Assembly: GCA_907165135.1 (NCBI GenBank) | Contig: OU015569.1 | Coordinates: forward strand, 6,510,001 to 6,574,000 | Source: Oikopleura dioica | Lineage: Eukaryota > Chordata > Appendicularia > Copelata > Oikopleuridae | Direction of reading: 5' to 3' | Length of the DNA: 64,000 bases | Shown here: in pieces, positions 33,077 through 45,913 of the stretch | Position numbering within the stretch: position 1 is the stretch's first letter | Layout of the letters: each line of letters starts with the position of its first letter | Translations under genes and position numbers: made by a program | The notes under the pieces: generated by a model | Seen by the model: only the letters and a program-made list of their open reading frames with translations | Databases searched by the model: none | Told to the model about the DNA's origin: nothing

Positions 33077-36000
33077 ATGACTCCCGATGGACGCCTTCCA
33101 AGTTTGACAAGTTCTCTTAGAAGCGAAACGATCAACAACAAAGTCCGAAAAAATCAACTTCCAGGTACTGCTCATAATTTTAAGGGTAGAACATGAAATC
33201 GGCGCGGCCTGTCCGCTCAAATTTGTTAAAGAAATTATTTAGTAACAAAAAAACCGGATTAAGATTAAAATTTAGATTAATATTGCTTATTATTCAACAA
33301 ATAATTTTATATAACCACTTTTTATAAGTATTTATACTTGTTAACATTATTAATTATTATTTTTAGTGAAAAGCAAGCGACGTCGGACTACTTCGTTTTT
33401 CTCCAACTGGCAGCAGTACACGGAAGAAGAAAAGAACAGCTTCTGTCGTCTGAATAACCGCTCTTTTTCCGAATTCAAAAGAGCGCGCGACTCTGCCGCC
33501 AAACTCGCCCTCCGTAAGTCAGAAGCCATTTTGATTATTCCACGGCGAAATCATCAAACGACGAAAAAAGATTTAATTAACTTTTTTTATATTTGAAGAA
33601 TTATCAAAAGGCTTGTGCTTTATCTTGCGTAACCAGTCTCAAACTCGCAACTTTTCCGGTCTTTTTACGTGCGTGAAACTAAGTGATACATCTTTGAACT
33701 TTTTTCGTTTAAAAAAATCAAAAGAGTTTATTTTATAACGATTCCAATTACTAGAAACATAAAAATGGATCGACAAAAAGTTTTGGTGTTACATTTAGAG
33801 TTGATTTGTTTTTAGAAAAATATAAAATGAAGATCTTCTACTTGAATTTTGCCCGAAAGTTAACACAGTGACACCCTTATTTAACTTCCTTCCGAAACCC
33901 TTAAAAGTTCAAGCCAGCCGAAAATAATAAAAAAAATATTTCCAAGTTGATGTGCCGAATGTTCGATAAGGAGTGTTATCTATTCTGTAAGTCGACTGAA
34001 GCGTGAAGAGTTCGTTTTGAGAATTCTCGAGCTATATTTTGCCTGAGCTTCTCGCTCTAGGAATTTCCCCTTGGCTGGATTTACGCCGCGATGAATATTT
34101 TCGATAAAAAAACATTTTAAAAACAAAATAATTTTTCTTTATCTCGCCAGATGCTGGCTGGTCTCAGTTGTCGGACATTCTCCAAATTGCCAAAGACGCA
34201 TTTTTCCGAAAATATTTTTTAAGACAAGAAGAAGAAGAATCAATGCCCGTTTTGCGAGAAAAGCTACCAACAGCTAGTCACCTTCAGGAGACACCTGGTC
34301 GCCCACTTCCACTGCACCCAGAGCAGCAATCCCTGCAATCAGGTTCGTGCTTTTTCGCGCCGAAATTTGGCGCTGAAATCAAAGACAATGGCTGTTTAGT
34401 TAATTAAGTTAATTATGCTGGCGTCAGGGGCCCGTTAAAACGCGAAATTTCGGCCAGATGTAAAAACCGTGTTTTATGATGCTCAAACGAGTAAAAATTC
34501 AGATATTTTTATGAGCGTCAATGTTTTAAGGGCAGGAATGCGGCCAAAAATATTAATTGGCGTAATTGTGAAAAGAAGTGCTATTTTCGGTGGAAGCGAG
34601 TTTTGTAATTTTGGACTTGAAAACGTTAGCATTTGAAATGTTGCCATTTTTGGTCTCTCTGATATTTGAGCTCGTCTTTCGAATCTCGGACATTTTCTGC
34701 CACCACCATGACGCAAGGTGACCTTTGAGGCGGCATTTTTGAAGAAAAATTTGTTCAAATCCGAGTTCCATCGGCGCTAGAACTGATCCGATCGGCGATC
34801 GCCCAGTGAATAAATTTTACCCTCATTTGAAATTCGGGGTCGCAGCCCAGCGGACGTTCCAAAGCCCAAAATTTTTCATCCTTTTTTTTCAACCAAAGCA
34901 GATAAAAATTCACCCCCGGGTTGAGCGTTTGCATTTTCAAATCAATGAAACTGCTATAAAATCGAAACCTAGCCGTAAAATTATCTAGCGATAGTTTTAG
35001 TCTGGGCGGCGGGTCGGTCTTTCAAGCGCCTTAAGAAAAGCTTTTTTAATATTTTTATTGCAAATTTTTATTATGAGCGTTTTGGCTGTGCGTTAGGCTG
35101 ACTATTGACAAAGGGCGACATAAAATTTTGCTCCGCTCAGTTGATCATTAAAAGCTCGCCGCAGTTGCCAAAAACTTGGACGCGGCTCGCTTCAAAAAAT
35201 ATGTTCAATGAAGAAAATGAAAAATAAAGATTTTTTTCAACTCCCTTTGAAAATTGAAGTGAGTCTTTCGATCTTTCGCGCGCGTGGAAAGAGAGTGCAA
35301 CGAAGTAAAATACAGTAATCCCGAGCCCGTAAGTACAGTCGACTCAGCGTCCCAGTGAAATTTTCCTTTCAAACTTTTATTCAAACAGAAAAGCGCAGAA
35401 GTAGAATTTTTCGATCAAAAGAGGAAACAATAGCCTTGGGAATTTGCTCTCCATGGTGAACCGTGCTCGGACTGAGAAAATTTTTTCTCGCTTCTTTTTT
35501 TCTAGTTTTTTCATAAAATCAGAATATATGTTTTTTCCGCGAGTTGTTTACTCAGAAATTTTCTTGAACTCGAGCATCATAATGTGGTGCGAATTTTTGC
35601 ACATTTTTGGAGACAACAATGTTATTCGCACATGAGACGAGTAGAGAGTGGTAGAATAGAAGCGCCGCTGCAGTAAGAGCAACAGTAAGTGGAGGACTAA
35701 ATTGGTGGAGAAAGATTTGATTAGCAGTGCTGGAATCTGAGCGGCGCGGATTGTTTAGGGCGCAATTACTTACCAAAATCGGCTTGTCGTAAAATTTAAA
35801 AACTGAAAATTTTTATATCACCTGATTAGACGCGCCTGCCTGGCGGCTAAAAGGTCACAATCAAAGCCGATCTGAAAACTCTTAATGATTGATCCCCTTA
35901 AAAATGTTTCTTAAGAATGATTTTCGTTGTTTATTCAGCTCTTCTGAACTTGGGGGAGTTTCTCAAGTTCGGGCCAGAGCTTTAAAAATATTGGCTTTGC

Positions 36001-39000
36001 TCCAATCTGTTGCGCATTGATTTCACCCTGCTGCTCAACAGTCACAAGATATAACAATATGGCCTATTGATTAAAATGTTGCAAATTTTAAGGGCACGCC
36101 GCCTGATTGAGGTCAATACTATATTTTCGAAAATTTAAGCGCCGCGCATATGGCCCGCTTCTAAATTCGCACGATACTGTCACCGTTCAAGCGTTTTTTT
36201 TTTGTTAAATATAGTGGTCTTCATATAAGGTTAAAGCCGAAAAATCTCGGAAGCAATTATGAAAAATTTGTGTACGGCTACAACACTTGCGCTGCGGCGG
36301 AAGTTTTCTTTGATCTTTTTTCGGATAAGTTTCGCCGTTCGTGTAGCTTCGAAAAATGACAATGTTCCGGATATTTTATGAGCTTCCGTGAGTTTCTGAT
36401 TTTTGCTTTTCTTCTTCGTGGAATACTGGAAAACGCCGCCCGAGTTATATGAATATTTTCTGCGTTTCTGCCTTTTCGCCCGGATAATCATTTTGCTGAG
36501 CTAAAATCTGGCAAAAACAAATTGACTCTAAGTGCTCGAAAAGTCAAGGATCGATGTGAATATTTTGCGAGTTTAGTCGCGCTTATGTGAAATATATATT
36601 TTGTTAAAATATGGCTTTGGGTAGCTTGGCCTATCGATTCCTGGGTGATTTCACCAACTGGCGCACAAAACGCTTAGGCGGGTGAGCTCCCTTAAGTCGC
36701 ACAAACTTTTTTTAAAGATAGACAAATGATTGCACTTTGAAAGGAAATATCTCCATCGGCAGAGAGCTGCCTCTGCTCGGAATCGATAAATGCAATTTTT
36801 CAGACGATTATTTTAGGGGCCGCAAATCAATAAACTATGCAATAGAGCGAGGATTTTTCAAATAATAAAAGCTCCCTTTTTCGACGGCTGGAGGATATTG
36901 CTCCCCGATTGAGAGGAAATTCGCATAATCAATTTGTCAATTAGCTGGACTTGGGCACGCTTTCACCCCGCGGCGACGCTTTCCATGAAATTTTCCATTC
37001 GCAATCTTTCTAATATTCGGATGTTTTTTCCATCTAATCATTCCGACTAAGTTCACTGGCGCTCTGCCAAGACATTTTTAAACAAGTACTTTTCTTAATA
37101 AAGAGTAGCACATTTATGATTGTCGATTTGGTAAAATAAACCGATTAGCTTAATATAGTGATACATCTTATTCAGAACAAATATAACATTTGAGCACAAA
37201 TTAGAGCGTTTTTCTGTGAAGATAGCCATAAAGAGCTCTTTAATTCGACATTGATTGAAAATTTCACTTGGCGCGGGGAGCTCAATAGATTTCAGTTCAA
37301 GTCAATAACTCAGAGTTTTTCTCAGGCTCAGCCCGCTTGAGCGTGTGCCCAACCCAGAAATATTTCCAAAACAAATATTCCCACACCAGCCGGCTATAAT
37401 TCTATCAATAGTCTTTAAGAATTTACATTTTGAAAATTTTTATTTAAAAACTTTCCTTATTTAAAAGAGGATCAACTTAATAAGAGTTGAGTTTTTCGCG
37501 CCCTGGAAGAGACACTCGCCTGGGGCGTTTTTTGCCAAAATTTCTAGTGCTGCAGAAAAATTACTGTCGAATTTTAGCACTCGAAAGAACAAAAGCAACG
37601 CGAATCCGAGGCAGAGCAAAATCACAATGAAAAGCCAAAGATGCAGAATATCGCCACCACTGTAAGTAGCGCGCGTCGACACCGGAACCTGTTGAATGTA
37701 GCTGCCCAAATAAGTTAAATACAGGACAAATGCGAAATTTCAGAAGCGAACGCGCTACATATCTTTGAGAAACAGTGAGTTCTGCTGTCTCTTCTGCCAC
37801 ACCTGTTTCCCGAACACTGCCATAGACGACATCGAGCACCACTTAGCCAAGCATTCTCGACTAGGTGAGTATCTTTGGGATGTTATCAGTCCTCCATGAA
37901 AATACGGCCGTCACGATTCAAAATTCCCAGGGAAATTCAGCCCATTTGAATTTAACGACCATTTTTGTTGGCACTTTTTTCCGTCATTAATTCAATTAAT
38001 AGGCTTATCGATCAAAGAACTTGTGCTTGAAAAAATCTCATATATTAGCCAGAAATGCTATCGAACCCAGCCAGTGGGAAAGTTGCTCGATATTATTATC
38101 TATTTGGGATGAATTCTTAGCGCGTCATGAAAATAGACAGCGAAATACCTAAACTCTTACTCGCAGCTATGAAATTTTCTTGTCCTCTATGTTGGCAGCC
38201 AATTAATAGTATATACAGTGAATGGAAATCGGCTTTCGTTCGATTTTCTTCATTAAAAATTGCAACCTAATATATTGATTTTCGAAAAAGCGCGACCTTT
38301 TGGCCTCGCGCCCGAAACTTTATAAAATTTATTCTACGTCGTTTTCTTAACGATTTCAGAGAGTAATCAAATTTTTTTACAAGCTTTTTTTTCAGTAATC
38401 ATCAGATGTCTTGACTCGTATCTTTTTGAGCATTTCTAAAACTATTTTCACCTTATTTGTGGATATCATTTAAAGATCTTTTCCAGCCAACTAAAATGTG
38501 TTATATTCTTGCTCAATTTTAATTTAATTATTTTCAGTCAGATAATATATTTCTTTGAAATTCCGATTGGATCGATAGATAATGGCTTTGGAGCCTTTGG
38601 CCATGTGCCCGAAACTTTATAAAAATTCATTCGGGCGGAGCGTTTGCGCCTAGCGGCCTGAACGCGCCGCCGCCACTATTGCGCGAATCCTGCAGCGCCG
38701 CGAATTAAAGGAGGAAAAAAATGAGAATCGAATTTTGTGGGAAGAAAACTAAGCGCAACCTCCCTTGGGGAAGCCTGCGCTTGGCGCACTTCCTCGATTT
38801 CACTTTCTCATTTTTTCAGATGCGATTTTCGCGAATTTTTTTTCCGTGCCCAGCGCGAGAAATCTCAGAACTTACAGTAGAGATGAGGCAATAAAATGAG
38901 AGAGTCCGAAAATCATCGTGATCTTCCGGTGCGCAGCTTTGTGAGTTAGTTTTGTAAAAAGCATCTCAATAGATAGAAATTGTATGTTCGTTTGTCCTAA

Positions 39001-39208
39001 AAGCATAAATATGAAAAAACTAGCAGGGTATTTACTGGATCATGAGAATTTTTACTAAGAAATCAAGGAAGACTAATCGTATAGTTCTGTAAGTAATTTG
39101 AGGTTTTCAGAAAACATAACAAAAGAGCTGGAAGCTGTGATCCGCACTAAAACAATCCTTACCACCTCAACGTCTGCTGCGAATTCGCCGAGTCCTACTT
39201 CTGGGTAA
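33077..39208 (+). CDS. Small C2H2 zinc-finger protein with long introns
   Basis: Exons 33077-33164, 33367-33513, 34151-34173, 34229-34342, 37744-37864 and 39111-39208 join in phase to 196 aa. The start lies one base after a tttttcag acceptor. The N-terminus is basic (MTPDGRLPSLTSS, then VKSKRRRTTSFFSNW). Finger 1 is CPFCEKSYQQLVTFRRHLVA with a following HFH. Finger 2, in the 121-nt exon, is CLFCHTCFPNTAIDDIEHHL with AKH. The tail ends TSAANSPSPTSG. The 23-nt exon with a GA-AG intron after it is the least certain step; ending the exon at 34194 is an alternative. Introns of 3.4 and 1.25 kb contrast with the 40-60 nt introns elsewhere. Probably a DNA-binding regulator; the family could not be named. 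Confidence 0.6.
34343..37743. other. Long intron of the two-finger gene
   Basis: 3.4 kb, AT-rich. A start-like frame at 36611 (MALGSLAYRFLGDF, ending at a strong gtgagc donor near 36683) and a minus-strand frame at 37709-37461 with one membrane-like helix were seen. The latter overlaps the zinc-finger exon antisense and is probably a shadow. No other support for a nested gene. Confidence 0.45.
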
Positions 39209-40984
39209 TCCCCTCAGACCTCCCCATCAGAACCCAAGAGCGTCTCCAAACATTTCCCCTTGTGATTGAGTCATTTACCAAGCCCACCATTACAAGAGCA
39301 ACCAAAGTACTTTCCCGATCAGCGCCAGCGAGACCAATAACTCCCTGTTTCCTTCAATTTACCCTTCTTATAATTTCCTTACTGATTCTTTCTTGAGGCG
39401 GCACACGTGTCTCCATGTCACAGTTTCTTTTCGTTCTTTCCTAATCTGAAATACTAGTCCAACGCGTCAAATTCCATGAAAAGTAAAAGATAGCGCCACT
39501 TCGTTTCCCTTCGAAAATCGAAGTTCCCTTATTTGAATACATAAATTTTTAAACTGATTTTTTAAAAATCCACAGCGCACCAATATCGCAATCACACGCG
39601 CTTACACTCACGCATAAGGAGAACGCGCGCACTCGCCCAGCGACGCACAGAGATCATCCCTTTTCATCGATTTTTGCAATGTATAATTTTTATTGCGCAA
39701 AAACCCTTTGGAAATTTGACCGACGAGGGAGCGCGACCAGGAGGCCGACGCCGTCCGCCCAGCAGCGCCGCGCTTTCAAAAAAAAATAAATTGCTAAGTT
39801 TAACATTTTTCACAAAATTGAGAATTTAACGAGGGATGATAGTCTCTGCATCGCCGCAATTCGAATCAGTTTTTTTCGACATCGTGGGAAACTCGCTGCG
39901 TAATCTCGGAGACGATGAGAGAGAACAAACATATTTCCAGACATCCGGAAAAAAGAGATTCCCATTCTGATTCAGGACTCTTGAAGGAAACTTCTGCTAG
40001 GGAGTAAGTTACCTAAAAAGAATCAAGTTTCAGGGTGACAGATTTTTGAGAATTATTTTCATAAAATATTATCAATTTTCTGTCCTTGCAATTTTCTTCT
40101 GTGACAGCAGCGAAACGCGGCACAAGCTGCCAATTTGCGCGCTCGAGGTAATGAAAGCCAGGCTAAGATGGGCCCCAAGGCCAATTTTAAAGTCGAATTC
40201 CCTAGAGTCAAAGGCCTCCGGATAGTCGCTAATTGCGTGAACTCGCAATTTTTTATATTCTAAAATTTAGAATTTCAGCTCCACCCGCTGACTTTGGTTT
40301 TTCAACTCCATTGTAAAAAATCTCTTGTTTTTTGAAATGTCGATCGAATTTTCAGCGTCAAGCGTTCATCTTCTGCATTCCCCATTTGTGTGGTAGGCGA
40401 GTATAGTGTGTGAGTGTGTGCTCTTCCATAATCGATTGGATTTTTTCACTCCATCTTTTCCAATTTCCTAGCAAAATTAACCTTCACCGCGTTTCGGACG
40501 AAATCTTTCTTGATTTCACAAGGTGGCCTCATTTTTCATCAAAACTCATTCTCTTCTGGTTCTTAATCGCCTGTATATCATATACAGTGTATGTGACTTC
40601 TAGCTTTCAATTTTCTCTAATTTTCTTTATTTATGTTTCTGCTTTCTTGTCTCTTTTGTTTCCTGATGTCAATCAGCCACAAACTTGCTCCTCTGTGAAA
40701 GTGTTCTCTGCCGACCCCAAATGAGGACCAGAATATCTATCGAAGACCCATGAACACCCCATCTGGGCTCTACGGAGGGCATTTTTACAAGTAGTTTTTC
40801 AAAGTTACTCGATTGCTTCAGCCTTTTACAATACACCTTTAACCTTGCTGTCATTTTCTTTCTATTCTTTGTGGTATTCTACTAACCAATTTCTTGTTCT
40901 CTTCTTATTCCGTCATTTCATTCAAGTTCAAATTTCCTTCGAAAATATTCAAGAAAAGCTGGAATGGCAAATTTCAAATTTTAG
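39209..40984. other. Region between the two-finger gene and zinc-finger gene A
   Basis: Holds the 3' end of the upstream gene and the presumed leader of gene A. A tgtgtgagtgtgtgtg-like short repeat lies at about 40407-40422. An 80-codon frame without a start runs from about 39155 to 39397, overlapping the last exon in another frame; I take it as chance. The stretch ends with attttag directly before ATG 40985. Confidence 0.45.
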
Positions 40985-43739
40985 ATGGCTGCGAATCGGG
41001 CTCCGTTTGTGTTACAGGGAGTGCCGATTTTATCATGCGACCGTTGCCAATTCTTTTGCTCCGACGAACGGTACCTTATGGCGCACATGTCTGTCGAGCA
41101 TGGCGAAAATGAGAAGAGTGTGCCTAAAGTCGCCCCAGGCGAAGTAGACGATGCAGTCAAACAAGCAATCAAGGCACCGCCGAGGAGACGTGAAATTGAA
41201 TCCGCTATCGAATCCACTAGCAAAACACTTAGGTGTGTACTCTTCTATGATTTCACTTATTGTTTTTCGAGTAATTTTGATCGAACAGTGATTAAAATTT
41301 TAAAAACGGCGAGAAGAATTATTTTGGGAGTATAATCCAATCTGAAAGATCTTAGACTTTAGCTCGTTAATTTTGCATTAGCGCGAAAAAATAGATTTTC
41401 ACCGAAGCGCCTTAATCATTGATGATTTCGTCCTTTTTCAATTTTTTCTAATATATTATGAATAAATTTCACTCAGCTTCTTATATACAAGCTCGCCTGC
41501 GAGTTAGAATAGGTTTAGTTATTGATGAAATATTTCCAAGCGGTTTTCGACTTAAAATAGGAGTTGCCTCTTGGCTTATATTTTTGTTCAGCTATTTATA
41601 CGCGGCACTTCTTGCAGATCCGTCAGAGGGGCCGTCGCCGCTTATTAACAAAGCTAATCATCAGACGACGCCCCTGCAGCTGAGTCCGACAATGCTCGCT
41701 TCGGCGACGCCAAACTCGATGATCTCTCCGAGCCAGCAGAACACCACTCCAGGTGCTGTTCCTTCCTTCACCTCTGCAAACTCGTTGGAGACCAACCAGA
41801 CCTCATCAGATAGTCAAAACCGCTCCGCCTCAGCCCGAAAGAGACGCCGCTCAGAAGACGAATCGACTCCAGCCTTTAGACCGGGAGCTTTCGGTCCAAT
41901 GGGAAATTTGCCACTGCCAGGCGCAGCAGCATCAACACCAAACCCCAGCTTGAATATTCTGAACCTTTTACAAATAAGCAAAATGTCTAATGAACTCGAA
42001 AAACGCAACGCCCTTATAGGTGAACCTCTCGATTATCTTTCAATATCCACTAACAAATATTTCCAGAAACGATAAAGAGAGCACGTATGGCGAATCATGC
42101 AATGAAAATCGAGGACCCAGATGAAGAGATCGTTGTCGAACCTTCTGAGCCAAGGGAGGAAAAAGAGTCAAAGGGATCAGATGAAGACGAGATTATTGAG
42201 ATACCGACTGAAGAACAACCCGCTCTATCTCAAGAGCCCAATTTTGCTCAAACTCTGCAGAATCGCATGAACCCTCTGAGCCAACTCTTTCAGCAGCAAA
42301 ACTTGCCAAAAAAGTTAGTATTGTCTGAATAGAAGTGATTTAGTAATGTGACAATTTATACAGCCAATTTTTTTGAATATACGCTTTATTTTATGTGCAT
42401 TTAGTTCGCTGGCATTTCCGTCTTCCGACTCGCTCGTCTCTCGAGGGAAATCATCGAATATGTTTCCCAACTTTGCTCTCCAGAATAGCTTGCTCAAGTT
42501 CCACGAGTCGCAGCAGCGAGACAAGAAGAAATCCGTCAGTCCTGTCAGTGGCTTAGACCGGAACGCGAATTCTGGTTTGAGCCTAGTTTCTTACCACGGA
42601 GCAAGTAATGGAAACTCTACGGCGAATACGGGAACCTCCGGTTCAGCTTTAGTGCCAAAGAATCCAATACTCTGTAACATTTGTGGCTCAAGCTGGAGAA
42701 CACCGAGCGCGCTGAACATACATATGCGAGTTCATACTGGCGAAAAGCCGTATAAGTGTATGATCTGTGGAAAGGGACACAAGCAAAAGGGCCAGCTCAA
42801 GGTAGGAGACCCAGCTCCAGAACGTTTTAGAATTCTTTTCTTTTAGGTCCATATTAACAAGCATCACCCGGGACAGTGGCCAGCAGTTGGGAATATGCTC
42901 AATCAAATGATCAAGGATCCAAAAAAGTGTTCCATGTGTGGCGAGGTCTTTGTTGAGCCCAAAGAATTATCTAAGCACATCCTGGAGTGTGCGCCGACGG
43001 GATTGTCGATTCCGCCTGGACAGCCGCGTCCTTCGTGCGACATCTGCGGGATCACATTCTCCTCAACTCTCAACTTTAAGCGACACATGGACTCCCATCG
43101 CCTCGATAAGGGTCAATCCAACGCCCCTTCTGAAGTCAGCGATGTTTCCGAGTCAAACTCGGAGAGCAAGTCCTCGACTATTCAAATTCCTCCAGGAGCT
43201 CCCATTCACTCGCCCGAGTTAATGCAGAAGCTCAAAACTCAGGTAAAGGACATCTCCTTATTCAACATAATAAATTCATTCTTCAGTATGATTTACTTCC
43301 GGGAGCTGGCAAGGCGTGGAGAAACCCTTCAGAGATGTTTTACAAATCGTCGTCCCAGGCTGCAAATATGGCTCCTTCTATCATCCCGAGTATGTTTTCG
43401 TCAGCTTCTCTCTTGGGCCAAAGCGCTGCGTCTGTCATGGAAAGTAGTAGCACTTCTCCTAGAAGCTCTCCTCCTGGGAGCAGCCAAACTAGCCGTATGT
43501 CGCCGACTGCGCCCGTCCAGGAGAACAATTCAACCAATTCAAACGGAGTGAAGGAAGCCTCCCATGTGGCCGCCAGTCTCGCGGCTGCAAGTCTCGCTGC
43601 TAGCAAGCGCGTTTCATCTCCGCTAATAAACGTAGCTTCGACTCATGTTTCCCAGTCAGCCTCTCCCTCGCCACAGCAGATCAGTGGCTTTTCTGTTGCC
43701 GATCAAGCACAGCAGGCGACGGCGATTGCCACAGAATAA
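40985..43739 (+). CDS. Multi-finger C2H2 protein, gene A (spalt-like finger pair)
   Basis: Exons 40985-41232, 41592-42019, 42067-42313, 42405-42801, 42847-43242 and 43287-43739 join to 722 aa. The N-terminus has one atypical finger (CDRCQFFCSDERYLMAHM..EH). Next come a Ser/Thr/Pro-rich stretch with a basic cluster (SARKRRRSEDES), an acidic region (EDPDEEIVVEPSEP) and a tandem pair: CNICGSSWRTPSALNIHMRV, HTGE linker, [18 protein letters not shown]. Two further single fingers follow (CSMCGEVFVEPKELSKHI, CDICGITFSSTLNFKRHM), then a Ser/Ala-rich tail. The SAL..H.R.HTGE....CG....KG.LK.H pattern resembles spalt finger pairs, but that assignment is tentative. Likely a nuclear transcription factor. 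The start sits directly after attttag, consistent with trans-splicing. Its paralogue (gene B) lies 2.2 kb downstream. Confidence 0.82.
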
Positions 43740-45913
43740 TCTCGACGAATCTTCAATATTTCTCGAATCTTGACTTTCCAAATTTTGGACAAGACAGGTA
43801 CTCCCTCTTTCTCATCCTTCCTTCCACCATCCTGTACAGTCGCCCGCTTCTCTATTATTCTTTATTTGTTTAAAATCCTTATACAGTATGTTTTAGCTGT
43901 CATATGCGGACGAAACGGCCAGTCATTTGAATCCCTTTTTCGCATCAAACCTAAACTAGAGGCCGTGAGTCCAAACAAGTTCACAGCTCCAGATTAGTTC
44001 CGACCCTCAAAATAAATGACCCCACTTTCGTTCGTTCTCATTTATCGTTAACCCGTAAACATATCTCAGCGGGTACTATTTCGAATGCTTACTGAGGCTT
44101 TTTTACCTTAATTTACCTTACTCGTCATATTTCATACAACTTACGTTTGATAACAAAGACCGACTTCTCACCCGACATCGTGTTCGCGACCTTTCAACCG
44201 AGTGGCGGAGTCCTTCTTATCGTCCCCATTATATCTTTCAACTCATGCCGCCACACTACCATTCAAGTAGCGAACCATACCTTTTATTATTACCTCAAAT
44301 GTGCGTGAAAATTCCTCGCTTTCAAAATTGGTAGGGAATCTAAGTTATCTAACCGCGACCTTGATTGCTTCAAACTCATCTCTCGCCCGTGCTACATTTA
44401 AATTCAAATTTACTGTCCACAACAAGCAGATGCAGTATCATTATCATCATCTCGTATTTCATCATTTCCGAACAGAACGGCACAGTAACATCAGAACGCG
44501 GTGAATTGAAAATTTTGAGCATTTTTTTATCTGTAAATTCGTCCAAATTGAAATTTTCCGAAATTCATGTGTCTCATTTTAACTTTTGTGAAGTTCAATT
44601 AATATTTAATTTATAATAAAATTAAACCAAAAGCTGTCTCCATTTCTTATAAAAAAACAAACGCGAAGGGATGAAGATGCGATCTTGGAAGAATACGGGG
44701 TAAAGTGCCGTGGCAGTAAAACGGGGAGAAAAAGGGTCTGCGGAGGAGCCATAATTGAGCCAGTTCATTAATACCTTTGGTGTGATGATCTGTGCGTCGT
44801 TAATGATTTGATTTCGTGTCTTGAATTCGCTAATCCACTTCCCTGTTTTGCTCAAAATGCTGAAAAGGGCTTCACAAGGTGAAAGATTTGCGCGTGGCTT
44901 CGGATCGAGCTCAAAGGTCGCCTTCAATGTTGAGCGCTCTTTATTGCTACAAGGAAAATTTTGAAATCGATTTCGAGATCATCCTCATCCTATCCACCCC
45001 TATTAGCGTGTATTATATTAAGCCACTCGATTAAACTTATCTAATAACTCCTTAATCAAAAGAGAGACAAATTTCTTGAAAGGAAGCTCTGAAGAAAAGA
45101 ACTTTCGGTAAGTGCAAATTCAAAAAAAAAATCAACTCGACTGAGTGTTTCGAAAATGCTTCCTTGTGAAAAGGTCTCTTATCTAAACAAAAGAAAGCCC
45201 AAAGCCAAATTTTTATGACTTCAACGGGCTTCTTATAAAAAAGTTGCGAGCACAGAGATTGTCATTTTTATAATTTTTCGGTGCAGACTCTCCAGTGGAG
45301 AGTCTCTACAGTTAATCTCATCCAATCTGTGGCTGAAAATCCCAACCACCATCCCTCGCTTTCTTGACTCTCGGAAAAATTCCCCCGGGGCGAAAATTTT
45401 TTTTCGAAGCCACGACGCTGGATCATCTACCCGGCACCCTATTTTTTAATATCAGAGATCGCCTCGGCCGCACTTTGAATCGAAAACGTCGAGTCTTCAT
45501 TTTTTTGTTATTTTGTTGAAAAAGCCAGCTCAATATATGAGTTGTATGTGTAACGAGTTTTTTCCCTTCGCGCTAATAGGCCTGAGACATATTGATTTTA
45601 AGAAAATTAGCTCCAGCAAAAATATATCGCCTTTCATCGCGTAATTTTTCTTGTATTTATTGTGTCTTGCTTCGCGACAGTTCAACGTTCACTTTCAAGT
45701 TGTGTTTCTTCACAAGTTCATGTTTCTTACATTCCGAAAATAATATTCGCAAGCTGCTTTTTATATTCCATCGACGCAGTAATCTTCAAAAATCGCCATT
45801 GACTCACTATTTATTCCAGCTGAATTACTCCTCGCTCTATCAAAATTTTTTTGTTATTGATTTATCATAGATATCTCGATTCGAGCGATTTCTATTTAGA
45901 CGTCAAAACTGGG
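43740..45913. other. Spacer between zinc-finger genes A and B
   Basis: Contains the 3' untranslated region of A and the presumed leader of B. The one clear structure is a perfect 21-bp palindrome at 45285-45305 (agactctcca, g, tggagagtct). A minus-strand frame at 44927-44622 has no splice or family support. Confidence 0.5.
45285..45305. repeat. 21-bp perfect palindrome
   Basis: agactctcca and tggagagtct flank a single central g. It could be a dimeric protein-binding site upstream of gene B or chance. It sits about 600 nt before the gene B start. Confidence 0.5.

Noticed and set aside
37461-37842. Minus-strand membrane-protein-like frame
   Set aside because: Antisense to a zinc-finger exon that joins in phase to both neighbours; kept only as a remark.
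42688-42906. Minus-strand frames over the zinc-finger exons
   Set aside because: Shadows of conserved finger-coding sequence.
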